Shown: positions 8,118 through 16,247, counted from the stretch's first letter. The stretch is 25,478 nt of DNA from an uncultured Oscillospiraceae bacterium (GCA_910579485.1 CAJTVO010000041.1:1-25478); one strand, 5' to 3'. A program made the numbers and translations. Notes: generated by a model from the letters alone, not told the origin.

Positions 8118-8240
8118 AAACCGCCGGCTAAGCCGGTGGTTTGAGTAAGCCCTATAAGGGCTTATTACGGACAACGCCCCTTAAGGGGCCCCGAAAGGTA
8201 TGCCGACTGCATTGCTTTTACGGGCCGCCCCTTAAGGGGC
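8118..8240. repeat. Cluster of four hairpins in the IS200 non-coding end
   Basis: In 123 bp: AAACCGCCGGC/GCCGGTGGTTT (8118-8142), TAAGCCCT/AGGGCTTA (8146-8164), and two copies of the perfect palindrome GCCCCTTAAGGGGC (8176-8189 and 8227-8240). They lie downstream of tnpA, where IS605 relatives carry tnpB and its guide RNA. Confidence 0.85.
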
Positions 8241-8245
8241 AAATT

Positions 8246-8725
8246 TTATGCCTTCGTATTCTTGCTACCCGTAAACGGGTCTACGAACTCCTTTAGACTG
8301 ATCTGATCGGCTATCTGGTCCTCTTGTAATTGGTTGGCGATATATGCTTTGATTGCTTTTTTATTTCTGCCTACCGTATCTACATAGTATCCTCTAGCCC
8401 AGAAATACCGATTGCCATACTTATACTTTAGATTTGCGTGCCTGTCGAATATCATTAAACTGCTTTTTCCCTTTAAGTACCCCATAATTTGCGATACGCT
8501 GTACTTGGGTGGAATACTGATGAGCATGTGTATATGGTCTGGACATGCCTCTGCTGCTATTATCTCCACTCCCTTCTCTTGACACAATTTCCGTAATATG
8601 GCCCCTATGTCCTGCTTGATTGCTCCGTATATTTCCATCCTTCGGTATTTAGGCGCAAATACAACATGGTATTGACATCTCCATGCTGTATGTTCTAAAC
8701 TACTGATGTCCGCATCTTTTTTCAT
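8246..8725 (-). CDS. tnpA: IS200-type HUH/Y1 transposase TnpA
   Basis: A 159-residue single-stranded-DNA transposase. The HUH metal site is HIH (His64, His66) in CPDHIHMLIS. The nucleophile is expected to be Tyr128 in KAYIANQ, within the typical YYVDTVGRNKKAIKAYI segment. WRCQYHVVFAPKYR at the N terminus is the usual family opening. The enzyme excises and inserts the element as single strands by recognising its subterminal hairpins. Length is normal for IS200 TnpA, and no frameshift or missing catalytic residue is seen, so it may be active. The ATG at 8725 follows AGGAGGA (8733-8739). A CCTCC further upstream in the leader (8784-8788) could pair with the ribosome site, in line with the known strong translational repression of IS200 tnpA. 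Confidence 0.92.
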   Translation of the reverse strand: MKKDADISSLEHTAWRCQYHVVFAPKYRRMEIYGAIKQDIGAILRKLCQEKGVEIIAAEACPDHIHMLISIPPKYSVSQIMGYLKGKSSLMIFDRHANLKYKYGNRYFWARGYYVDTVGRNKKAIKAYIANQLQEDQIADQISLKEFVDPFTGSKNTKA

Positions 8726-8872
8726 GGGAAAGTCCTCCTTGATTTTGTTGTCTGGTCGGTAAACCTCGACTTTACTTTATCTTGGAGGTCTTTTCTTGTC
8801 TACTTTTCCCCGCGCTTTAAGCTCTTTTTTCCCACTGGCATAGCCAGTGGTTGCCTTCGTCAACGACAGAGC

Positions 8873-8902
8873 GAGGGGGTCCGCCGGATGGCGGGCCTCC
8901 TC
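8873..8902. terminator. Hairpin downstream of cutC (possible shared terminator)
   Basis: GAGGGGGTCCGCC (8873-8885), loop GGAT and GGCGGGCCTCCTC (8890-8902), a 13-bp stem with two G-T pairs. It lies 16 bp past the cutC stop. Before the IS200 insertion it would also have followed the AI-2E gene, so it may have served both convergent genes. On the plus strand it is followed by a T-rich stretch. Confidence 0.55.
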
Positions 8903-8918
8903 TTACTATTTTCTTCCT

Positions 8919-9677
8919 TTACCCCTGCTCCGGCAGGCGCTGCACCATGCCGCCGATATACCCGCTGTCGATCATCTGGAAACGGTCCTCCGGCGGATAC
9001 AGACAGCCGCCGTAGTAGATGGAGCGGTTGTTGTTGACGGAGGCGTCGGTCACCTGCTTGTGGGCAGCCAGATGGATCTGACTGCACCCCGTCTCCTGGA
9101 TGATCCGGTCCATATTCCGGGCGGTGATCCCCGCGCCGGGCAGGATCTGGATGCGCCCCGCCGCGTACTCGATCATCTCCCGGACGGTGCCGGTACCCAG
9201 AGAGACGTCCGGCTCCTGGCCGCTGGTGAGGACACGGGTGATCCCCAGCTCGATCAGGGCGTCCAGGGCCTCCCGCCAGTCGGGGACCACGTCGATGGCC
9301 CGGTGGAACACGCTCTCCTTCCCCGCCTCCCGGGCCAGCTCCGCCAGCACCCGGGTCCTCTCTAGGTCGATGGTCCCGTTGGGATGGAGGAAGCCGAACA
9401 CCAGACCGTCCGCGCCGTGGAGGAGCAGCAGCTTGGCGTCCTCGATGGCGGTGTCGAACTCCGCCTGGGTGTAGCAGAAGCCGCCCTCCCTGGGCCGGAC
9501 CATGGTCATGACGGGCATCCCGGTCTCCCGCTTGGCCACGATCAGCTCTCCCAGGGTGGGGGTCAGCCCGCCGTGGAACAGGTCGCTGTTCAGCTCCACC
9601 CGGTCCGCCCCGGCCAGATGGGCCTGGATCACGTCGTCCGCGCTGCCGCAGCAGACTTCTAAACGCACTCGGCTCAT
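8919..9677 (-). CDS. cutC: CutC family copper homeostasis protein
   Basis: A 252-residue TIM-barrel protein of the CutC family. Visible signatures are LEVCCGSADDVIQAHLAGADRVELN at the start (Glu and Cys positions typical of the family), MTMVRPREGGFCYT, HRAIDVVPD and RVLTSGQEP, then LPGAGIT and QIHLAAH. CutC is cytosolic and has been linked to copper tolerance in several bacteria, though its reaction is unresolved. Length matches the family (about 240-255). It is monocistronic, divergent from the fucosidase gene, with its own perfect consensus promoter. The start at ATG 9677 has GAGG about 11 nt upstream. Confidence 0.92.
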   Translation of the reverse strand: MSRVRLEVCCGSADDVIQAHLAGADRVELNSDLFHGGLTPTLGELIVAKRETGMPVMTMVRPREGGFCYTQAEFDTAIEDAKLLLLHGADGLVFGFLHPNGTIDLERTRVLAELAREAGKESVFHRAIDVVPDWREALDALIELGITRVLTSGQEPDVSLGTGTVREMIEYAAGRIQILPGAGITARNMDRIIQETGCSQIHLAAHKQVTDASVNNNRSIYYGGCLYPPEDRFQMIDSGYIGGMVQRLPEQG

Positions 9678-9715
9678 AATACGAAATACCTCGTTTCCTA
9701 ATAATGGTAGCCCCC

Positions 9716-9744
9716 ATTATAAAATGTTTGCCGGTTCCTGTCAA
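9716..9744 (-). promoter_or_regulatory. Consensus promoter of cutC
   Basis: Minus strand TTGACA (9739-9744), 17-bp spacer, TATAAT (9716-9721): a perfect sigma-A match. Confidence 0.92.
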
Positions 9745-9751
9745 GAAGCGC

Positions 9752-9780
9752 TTGCCACGAAGGTCCTCTGACGGTATAAT
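9752..9780 (+). promoter_or_regulatory. Promoter of the fucosidase operon
   Basis: TTGCCA (9752-9757), 17-bp spacer, TATAAT (9775-9780). Its -35 box is only 7 bp from the divergent cutC -35 box. Confidence 0.9.
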
Positions 9781-9808
9781 ACCCCTAACAAGCAAAGGAG
9801 GCTACGCT

Positions 9809-11140
9809 ATGTCATACACCTTTTCACAGGAGGCCTATCAGCGCCGGGTGGCCTGGTACACCAACGCCCGGTTCGGAATGTTCATCCACTGGGGCCTCTA
9901 CGCCATCCCCGCCCGGGGCGAGTGGGTGCGCAGCGTCGAGCGCATCCCCAGCGGGGACTATGACCCCCTGATGGCCCAGTTCGACCCCCGGCACTGCGAC
10001 ATGGGGGCCTGGATGGACGCGGCCAAGGCGGCGGGGATGCAGTATATAGTCATGACCGCCAAGCACCATGACGGCTTCTGCCTGTTCGACAGCGCCTATA
10101 CGGACTTCAAGTCCACCAACGCCCCGGCGGGCCGGGACTTTGTCCGGGAGTATCTGGAGGCCGCCCGGGCCAGAGGCCTCCGCGCGGGCCTGTACTTCTC
10201 CCTCATCGACTGGCGGCACCCGGACTATCCCCATTACGGCGACCTCCACCACCCCATGCGGGACGATCCCTCCTACGGGAACGAGGGCCGGGACTTTGGC
10301 CGCTACCTGGACTATCTGCACAGCCAGGTCCGGGAGCTGTGTACCAACTACGGCAAGCTGGACCTGCTGTGGTTCGACTTCTCCTACGGAGACCTCCGGG
10401 GGGAGGCCTGGCGGGCCTCGGAGCTGATGGGCATGGTCCGCTCCCTCCAGCCGGAGGTCATCGTCGATAACCGCCTGGAGGTCAGCGGGGAGGGCTTCGG
10501 CTCCCTGGCGGCCTGTCAACCCGCGCCCTATCACGGGGACTTCGTGAGCCCCGAGCAGATCATTCCCCCCAACGGCCTCCGGGACGCCCAGGGGAAGCCT
10601 CTGGTATGGGAGAGCTGCGTGACCATGAACGGCCACTGGGGCTACTGCGCAACGGACCGCGACTACAAGCCCGCCTCCATGCTCGTCAAGAAGCTGGTGG
10701 AGTGCGTCAGCAAGGGGGGCAACCTCCTTCTGAACGTGGGCCCCGACGCCCAGGGCCGGTTCCCGGAGGAGTCCCGGCACATCCTGGCGGAGATCGGCCG
10801 CTGGATGGACCGCAACGGCGAGAGCATATACGGCTGCGGCCCTGCGGGACTTGACAAGCCGGAGTACGGCCGCCTCACCCGGAAGGGCGACCGGCTCTAC
10901 TGCCACATCTACGAGAACTCCATCGGCCCCCTGCCCCTGTACGGTCTGAAGCGGGAGCAGATCCGGTCCATCCGCCGTCTGGCGGACGGCAGTCAGGTGC
11001 CGCTGTCCACCAGCTGGGTACACAGCGACTATCCCGACATGGTCTTCGCGGACCTGGGGCCCAGCCCGGTGCTGCCGGACCCGGTAGACACCGTGCTGGA
11101 GATCCGGCTGGAGCCGGGGGCGGTGCCGGAATGGAGATGA
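9809..11140 (+). CDS. GH29 alpha-L-fucosidase
   Basis: A 443-residue glycoside hydrolase family 29 enzyme. RFGMFIHWGLYAIPARGEWV (His27), AKHHDGFCLFDS (His85, His86) and LDLLWFDFSYGD are family motifs. Asp190 in WFD is the expected nucleophile. The NLLLNVGPDAQGRFPEE stretch closes the barrel domain and a short beta domain follows. It cleaves terminal alpha-linked fucose from oligosaccharides. There is no signal peptide, so it should act on imported fucosylated oligosaccharides in the cytoplasm. The start at ATG 9809 has AAAGGAGG upstream; an in-frame ATG at 9704 lies upstream of the promoter and is rejected. It overlaps the next gene. The position of the acid/base residue is not clear to me from sequence alone. 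Confidence 0.93.
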   Translation: MSYTFSQEAYQRRVAWYTNARFGMFIHWGLYAIPARGEWVRSVERIPSGDYDPLMAQFDPRHCDMGAWMDAAKAAGMQYIVMTAKHHDGFCLFDSAYTDFKSTNAPAGRDFVREYLEAARARGLRAGLYFSLIDWRHPDYPHYGDLHHPMRDDPSYGNEGRDFGRYLDYLHSQVRELCTNYGKLDLLWFDFSYGDLRGEAWRASELMGMVRSLQPEVIVDNRLEVSGEGFGSLAACQPAPYHGDFVSPEQIIPPNGLRDAQGKPLVWESCVTMNGHWGYCATDRDYKPASMLVKKLVECVSKGGNLLLNVGPDAQGRFPEESRHILAEIGRWMDRNGESIYGCGPAGLDKPEYGRLTRKGDRLYCHIYENSIGPLPLYGLKREQIRSIRRLADGSQVPLSTSWVHSDYPDMVFADLGPSPVLPDPVDTVLEIRLEPGAVPEWR

Positions 11141-11142
11141 AT

Positions 11143-13539
11143 ATGGAGAAAGGATACGCCCTCCGCTGGGACGCCCTCCTGGCGGGCCTGGGCCCGGAGC
11201 GGAAGCGGGCCATGACGTTCCTCCGGGAGCATCTGCCCCAGAGCGATCTGGACTGCTATCCGCCGGAGCTGTTCCTCCGCTTCGCGGACCATGCCCTCTC
11301 GCTCCGGGAGACGGCGGACTGGTGCCGGGAGCTGGAGGAGGAAATTTTCGGCCACTACGTCCTGTTCCCCCGTGTCAACGACGAGGACCTCTCCTTCCAC
11401 CGGGAAATTTTCCACGCCGGGCTCTGGCCCCGGGTGAAGGACCTCCCCGGCATGGAGGAGCGGGCCCTGGAGGTCAACCGCTGGTGCCACGAGCACGCCT
11501 GCTATCAGGCCCAGGACGAGCGCACCGCCTCCCCCCTCACCGTCTTCCGCTGCGGGAGCGGGCGCTGCGGGGAGGAATCCGCCTTCCTGGTCTCCGCCCT
11601 GCGCAGCGTGGGCGTCCCCGCCCGGCAGGTCTACGCCCCCCGGTGGTCCCACTGCGACGACAACCACGCCTGGGTGGAGGTCCTGTGCGGGGACGAATGG
11701 CGGTTCCTGGGGGCCTGCGAGCCGGAGCCGGAGCTGGACCGGGGCTGGTTTGTCACCGCCGCCTCCCGGGCCATGCTGGTCCACAGCCGGATCTTCGGCC
11801 AGGGCGGCTCCCCCCTTCACGGGGAGCTCTTGGGCCGGGAGGGCGGGGTCGCCTGGTTCAGCCAGACCCCCCGCTACGCCCGGACCCGGGTCTATACCTT
11901 CCGCGCCCTGGCAAACGGGAAGCCCGCCCCGGGAGCGCGCTTCCGGCTGCAGATCCTCAACGAGTCCTCCTTCCACACCGTCGCCGTATTGACCGCCAAC
12001 GGCCAGGGCGAGGTCCAAGCCCGCCTGGGCCTGGGGAGCCTCCACGTCCTGGCGGACTGGCAGGGCCTTTTTGCGGAAGCGGACTGCCAGGACGGGGAGA
12101 CCGTCCTCCGCCTCGCCCCGCCGGAGGCGGAGGACGCGGATTGGATCGATCTCGACTTTTACGCCCCGTCGGGCGGCAGGCCCGCCCCCGCCGTCCTCAG
12201 CGCCGGTCAGAAGGCCCATCGGGCGGAGACCCTGCGCCGGGGAAACGCCCTCCGGGCGGAGCGGATGGCCTCCTATACCCCGCCCGAGGGGCGTTTGGAC
12301 CTGCTCCGCAAGGCCAGGGGCAACGCGGACGTCCTCCGCGCCTTCCTGTCGGGAGACGGCGCTCCCCGCCGGGAACGTCTGGTCCGCACCCTGTCGGACA
12401 AGGATCTGCGGGACGTGACCCTGGAGGTCCTGGAGGACCATTTTGTCCATCTGCCCGGCTGCCCCGCCGGCGTGCCGGAGGATATCTACTGGCGCTACAC
12501 CGCCTGTCCCCGGATCGCCCTGGAGCCCCTGACCCCCTGGCGGAGCGCCCTGGGGCGCTTCCTGCCGGGCTGGCCGAAGGACCCTGCCCGGCTCTGGGAG
12601 CGGCTGGAGGACCTTCTGAAAGATGCGGGCGTCAACTTGTACGAAAATCTCTATTGGACGCCCCTTCGCGCCCTGGAGGGCGGCGTCTGCGACGAAAAAA
12701 GCCGCCGGGCGGTCCTGATAGCCGTGCTTCGGACCCTGGGCGTTCCCGCCCGGCTGCGCCCGCTGGACGGAGCGCCGGAGGTCTGGCGGGACGGCGCGTT
12801 CCACCCCATCCGTCCCCAGGAGACGGGGACCCTTCGCCTCAGCGGGACGGATCAGCCCTGGTCCCTCTCCCGCTGGCAGGACGGCGGCTGGCGGCTGCTC
12901 CACCCCGAGGCGGGCGCGGAAACGCTGGTCCTCCCCGCCGGGCGGTACCGGCTGATCACCTCCGTACGCCTGCCCAACGGCAACCAGTTCGCCTCCCGCC
13001 GGGACGTCCGGCTGCTGCCGGGCGAGGAGACTTCCATCGCCCTGCGGCAGCGCCCCTGCCGGTTGGAGGATATGCTGGACAGCCGCCCCCTGCCCGTCAT
13101 ATCCGCCGAAACGCCGGAGGGCCGCCGCGTCCCGGACCTGTTCCGTCAGGAGGGCAGCCTGCCTGCCCTGGCGGTCTGGCTGGAGGAGGGCGGCGAGCCC
13201 AGCGAGCACGTTTTGAACGAGCTGACGGAGCGCCGCGCCGCCCTGGACGCCCTGCCGGTCCGGCTCCTGTTCCTGGTGCGGAACCGGGAGAGCCTGCGGC
13301 ATCCCGCCCTGGCCGGACGGCTGTCCGGCTGGGACAAGGTCCAGGTCCTGCTGGACGACTGGAGCTATGACCTGGAGCTTCTGGCCCGCCACCTGGGGTG
13401 CAACCCGGACACACCGCCCCTGGCGGTAGCCTGCGACGGAGAGGGACAGGCGGTCTACAGCATCAGCGGCTACCGGGCGGGCTCGGTGGAGCTGCTGGAG
13501 CGGGTGGCGGTCTACCTGTGCCAGGGGGACGGCCGGTAA
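11143..13539 (+). CDS. Large transglutaminase-fold protein with thioredoxin-like C terminus
   Basis: About 798 residues, no signal peptide. Residues about 70-205 form a transglutaminase-like core: Cys142 in GRCGEESAFLVSALRSVGVPARQV and His175 in DNHAWVEV. The third position reads CEPEPELD (Glu193) instead of the usual Asp. A beta-sandwich-like stretch follows (about 245-330). A second, degenerate core has Cys516 in GGVCDEKSRRAVLIAVLRTLGVPARL but no obvious His. The last 140 residues resemble a thioredoxin-like fold without a CxxC. Similar proteins in gut bacteria are annotated only by domain; substrate unknown. Three ATGs are possible (11131, 11137, 11143). I choose 11143, with GGAG 6 nt before it; all overlap or abut the fucosidase stop, so translation is coupled. 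Confidence 0.75.
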   Translation: MEKGYALRWDALLAGLGPERKRAMTFLREHLPQSDLDCYPPELFLRFADHALSLRETADWCRELEEEIFGHYVLFPRVNDEDLSFHREIFHAGLWPRVKDLPGMEERALEVNRWCHEHACYQAQDERTASPLTVFRCGSGRCGEESAFLVSALRSVGVPARQVYAPRWSHCDDNHAWVEVLCGDEWRFLGACEPEPELDRGWFVTAASRAMLVHSRIFGQGGSPLHGELLGREGGVAWFSQTPRYARTRVYTFRALANGKPAPGARFRLQILNESSFHTVAVLTANGQGEVQARLGLGSLHVLADWQGLFAEADCQDGETVLRLAPPEAEDADWIDLDFYAPSGGRPAPAVLSAGQKAHRAETLRRGNALRAERMASYTPPEGRLDLLRKARGNADVLRAFLSGDGAPRRERLVRTLSDKDLRDVTLEVLEDHFVHLPGCPAGVPEDIYWRYTACPRIALEPLTPWRSALGRFLPGWPKDPARLWERLEDLLKDAGVNLYENLYWTPLRALEGGVCDEKSRRAVLIAVLRTLGVPARLRPLDGAPEVWRDGAFHPIRPQETGTLRLSGTDQPWSLSRWQDGGWRLLHPEAGAETLVLPAGRYRLITSVRLPNGNQFASRRDVRLLPGEETSIALRQRPCRLEDMLDSRPLPVISAETPEGRRVPDLFRQEGSLPALAVWLEEGGEPSEHVLNELTERRAALDALPVRLLFLVRNRESLRHPALAGRLSGWDKVQVLLDDWSYDLELLARHLGCNPDTPPLAVACDGEGQAVYSISGYRAGSVELLERVAVYLCQGDGR

Positions 13540-13579
13540 ATTTCCCGCCAGAATTTTCCGGAAGAGGGCCATCAGTGGA

Positions 13580-13608
13580 TTGATTCTTTCCGCAAGATGT
13601 GCTATAAT
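13580..13608 (+). promoter_or_regulatory. Promoter of the PAS / diguanylate cyclase operon
   Basis: TTGATT (13580-13585), 17-bp spacer, TATAAT (13603-13608), about 50 bp ahead of the first gene. Confidence 0.82.
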
Positions 13609-13661
13609 ATTTCTATCTATGATCGATCGATAATCTTGTCCGAACCGTTGGAGGGATGATC

Positions 13662-15197
13662 TTGGAATACACAAGCTGCACGGCCATCCTGGACGCCATG
13701 GTAAAGACCGGCGTCTATGTTCTGGAAGAGGACAGCCGCAAGCTGCTCTATTTAAATAAACGCGCATGTAAAATTTCGCCGGAGGCCAAGCCGGGTTCCC
13801 CCTGCCCCCCGGCGCTGACGGCCCTGCTGGGCCCCGGCGTGACGGCGGAGGGCCCCCTGCCGGAGGGGATCCGCACCAGCTACAGCGAGCGCTGGGGCGG
13901 CGTGGTGGACGTGTCCACGGTGAAGATCCCCTGGGAGGACCGGGTCCCCGCCTTTATGATCTCCGTGGAGCTGCGGATGGACGCGGTGGGGTACGCCTAC
14001 CGCAAGATCCTGCGGGTGGACCTGGACCGCGACCGGTGCGACGTGCTCTTGTCCGACCCGGAGTCCTGGCAGCCGGAGCGGGACTCCCTGTCCCATGTGC
14101 TCGGCCAGTTCGCCCGCAGCGGCGCAGTCCACCCGGAGGACGTGGATCGCTTCACCGATTTTACCCGGCTGGAGCGCCTGCGGCAGGCCGCCGGGGCCGA
14201 GTCGGCCCCCGCCCTGCTCTACCGCCGCCGGATGGAGGAGGCGTACCACTGGAGCCTCATGGAGGTCATCCCCTCCCCGGAGGAGGAGGGGCGCTTCGCC
14301 CTGCTGTGCATCAAGGACGTCCACAACGTGCTCCAGGAGGGCCTGGCCCTGTCCCAGACCGAGCGGGACGTCCGGATGGCCGCCATCCTCAAGTCCCGGT
14401 ATCAGATGATGAACACCGTCTATCTGGAGACGGGCCTGTGCGAGCGGGTGCGCCTGAACCAGTCCCCGGGAGCGGACGACGTGCTCACCGGCGACTACGC
14501 CTCCTACATACAAAACGCCTTGGACCGCCACGTCCACCCCGGCGACGCCGGGAAGTTCCGGGCCCTGCTGTCCCTGGAGCACCTGCGGGAGCGGGCGGAG
14601 ACCATCGAGGACTACGGCGAGGATATCTGCCAGTACCGCGTCCGGGGGGAGGACCCCCAGTGGATCGAGCTCCACATCCTCTACAGCCGTCAGAAGGGCC
14701 GGGTGATGGTCAACATCCTGGGCCAGGACGTCACCAGGGAGAAGCAGGAGGAGGAGGTCCACACGAAGACCCTGGAGGACCGGGCCTACATGATCACCAG
14801 CCTGAGCAGCCTGTTTTTCTCCACCTATTATATTGATTTGGAGCGGGACACCTTCCGGGCGGTCACCCAGCAGCACCGCGTGACGGATGTGCTGGGGGAC
14901 GAGGTGAATTTCACCAACGCTCTGGCGCTGTACGCCACCCACTTTATCCACCCCGACGACCGGGAGGAGTACCTCCGGGTCATGAGCGTGGACCATCTGC
15001 GGGAGACCCTGCGCTGGTGGCAGCCCTACACGGCGGTAGAGTACCGCAAGCTGCCGGACTTCCCGGAGTTGGGGGACACGTGCCAGCTGGTGCGCGCCAC
15101 CGCCATCATGGCCCAGACGGGCCCGGACGACATGCCCAAGACCGTGGTGTACGTCGCCCGTGACATCACCTCCGAAAAACCGCCCAACGCGGTGTGA
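13662..15197 (+). CDS. Multi-PAS-like sensory protein without output domain
   Basis: About 511 residues. It appears to be built of four PAS-like units: about 8-105, 110-222, 245-360 and 385-503. The last three each carry the same signature, a helix-capping HP-[EGD]-D followed by F/Y and a Leu-rich helix: VHPEDVDRF (about 157), VHPGDAGKF (about 292) and IHPDDREEY (about 430). This pattern is known from PAS domains of gut Clostridia GGDEF sensors. There is no kinase, GGDEF or EAL domain and no membrane segment. I choose the TTG at 13662, which has GGAGG 7 nt upstream; the ATG at 13656 leaves one nucleotide. The next gene, 14 nt downstream, is a REC-GGDEF protein, so this one probably feeds a signal into it. 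Confidence 0.7.
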   Translation: MEYTSCTAILDAMVKTGVYVLEEDSRKLLYLNKRACKISPEAKPGSPCPPALTALLGPGVTAEGPLPEGIRTSYSERWGGVVDVSTVKIPWEDRVPAFMISVELRMDAVGYAYRKILRVDLDRDRCDVLLSDPESWQPERDSLSHVLGQFARSGAVHPEDVDRFTDFTRLERLRQAAGAESAPALLYRRRMEEAYHWSLMEVIPSPEEEGRFALLCIKDVHNVLQEGLALSQTERDVRMAAILKSRYQMMNTVYLETGLCERVRLNQSPGADDVLTGDYASYIQNALDRHVHPGDAGKFRALLSLEHLRERAETIEDYGEDICQYRVRGEDPQWIELHILYSRQKGRVMVNILGQDVTREKQEEEVHTKTLEDRAYMITSLSSLFFSTYYIDLERDTFRAVTQQHRVTDVLGDEVNFTNALALYATHFIHPDDREEYLRVMSVDHLRETLRWWQPYTAVEYRKLPDFPELGDTCQLVRATAIMAQTGPDDMPKTVVYVARDITSEKPPNAV

Positions 15198-15211
15198 AAG
15201 GATGAGAAATC

Positions 15212-16129
15212 ATGGATAAAATATTAGTGATCGACGACAGCGCCGTTCAGGCCGAATTTCTGCGCTCCATCCTCCGGGATGACTACGACGTATCGATCTG
15301 CCACACCGCCAAGGAGGGCCTCCTGGCCGCCAAGGACGGCAGCTTCTCCCTGATCCTTCTGGACGTCATCATGCCGGACATGGACGGCTTTACCGCCCTG
15401 CGGGAGCTGAAGGCCACCGAGCTGACCAAGCACATCCCCGTGATCCTGCTGACCAGCCTGGCCGACGAGCAGTACGAGGAGCGGGGCCTGCTGCTGGGGG
15501 CGGTGGACTATGTTGCCAAGCCCTTCAGCCCGGTCATCATCAAGGCCCGGGTCAACACCCACATCCACCTCTACCACTATCAGACGGAGTTCAAGCAGCA
15601 GGCCCTGGTGGACGACCTCACCGGCATCTCCAACCGCCGGTGCTACGAGGGCGCCAGCGTTGCCAAGTGGCGGGAGGCGGTGCGCTTCGGCCTCCCCTTC
15701 TCCGTGTGCATGTTCGATATCGACAAGTTCAAGCTCTACAACGACACCTTCGGCCACCCCGCAGGCGATCAGGTGATCGCCGCGGTGGCCAAGACGGCGG
15801 GCGCTTACTTCCAGCGCTCCACGGACCTCTTCGCCCGGTACGGCGGGGAGGAGTTCGTGGCGGTCTTCGTGGGCAACGACGCCCGGGCCTCCTTTGAGTT
15901 CCTCAAGACCATCCGCCAGGCGGTGGAGGACCTGCACATCAAGCACAACTCCCCGGTGTGCGAGTGGGTCACCGTCAGCGTGGGCGGCGTGAGCCTGGTC
16001 CCCAAATCCGGGGACTCCTACGAGACCTACCTGAAGCTGGCGGACACCATGCTCTACGACGCCAAGCGCCTGGGCCGCAACCGGGTGGTCTGGTCCAACG
16101 CCGGAAAAGAGCAGTGGATGGAGAAGTGA
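15212..16129 (+). CDS. Response regulator with GGDEF domain (diguanylate cyclase)
   Basis: A 305-residue cytosolic protein. Residues 1-120 are a receiver domain with acidic pocket Asp8/Asp9, phosphorylation site Asp51, Thr81 and Lys103 (AKPF). Residues about 130-300 are a GGDEF domain with GGEEF at 211-215, so catalysis is expected. RSTD (202-205) lies five residues before it and forms the allosteric inhibitory RxxD site. The enzyme makes c-di-GMP from two GTP, probably controlled by phosphorylation. It follows the PAS-repeat gene after 14 nt with an AAGGATGAG ribosome site and precedes a strong terminator. No histidine kinase is encoded in the window, so the phosphodonor must be elsewhere. 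Confidence 0.93.
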   Translation: MDKILVIDDSAVQAEFLRSILRDDYDVSICHTAKEGLLAAKDGSFSLILLDVIMPDMDGFTALRELKATELTKHIPVILLTSLADEQYEERGLLLGAVDYVAKPFSPVIIKARVNTHIHLYHYQTEFKQQALVDDLTGISNRRCYEGASVAKWREAVRFGLPFSVCMFDIDKFKLYNDTFGHPAGDQVIAAVAKTAGAYFQRSTDLFARYGGEEFVAVFVGNDARASFEFLKTIRQAVEDLHIKHNSPVCEWVTVSVGGVSLVPKSGDSYETYLKLADTMLYDAKRLGRNRVVWSNAGKEQWMEK

Positions 16130-16155
16130 TCCGCCCCGATCGTGGACCATATCCA

Positions 16156-16183
16156 GGCGCCGCCCAAGCAGGCGGCGCCTTTT
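16156..16183 (+). terminator. Terminator of the PAS / GGDEF operon
   Basis: Perfect 9-bp stem GGCGCCGCC (16156-16164) and GGCGGCGCC (16171-16179) with a 6-nt loop, followed by TTTT. Confidence 0.92.
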
Positions 16184-16247
16184 CCTTGTAAATACAGGTG
16201 CTAAATCCCCCGCCGCCCCCATATACTCCACCGGGAGGCGGTATATT

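Larger units (their letters stand above)
8107..8852 (-). mobile_element. IS200/IS605-family insertion element (tnpA only)
   Basis: A single Y1 transposase gene is flanked by subterminal hairpins rather than long inverted repeats, as in IS200. The hairpin at 8832-8850 (CCACTGGC, ATA loop, GCCAGTGG) is upstream of tnpA and would be the left end. The hairpin at 8118-8142 (stem with one G-T pair, TAA loop) lies at the other end. Exact cleavage positions cannot be fixed without a homologous empty site; the limits given are approximate. No tnpB is present. Confidence 0.75.

Noticed and set aside
8176..8240. Two GCCCCTTAAGGGGC palindromes as a CRISPR array
   Set aside because: Only two units, both palindromic inside an IS end, with no further repeats or cas genes.
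11029..13767. 912-codon minus-strand frame opposite the transglutaminase-fold gene
   Set aside because: Antisense shadow; composition is Gly/Gln/Val-rich without motifs, and it runs through the promoter and start of the PAS operon.
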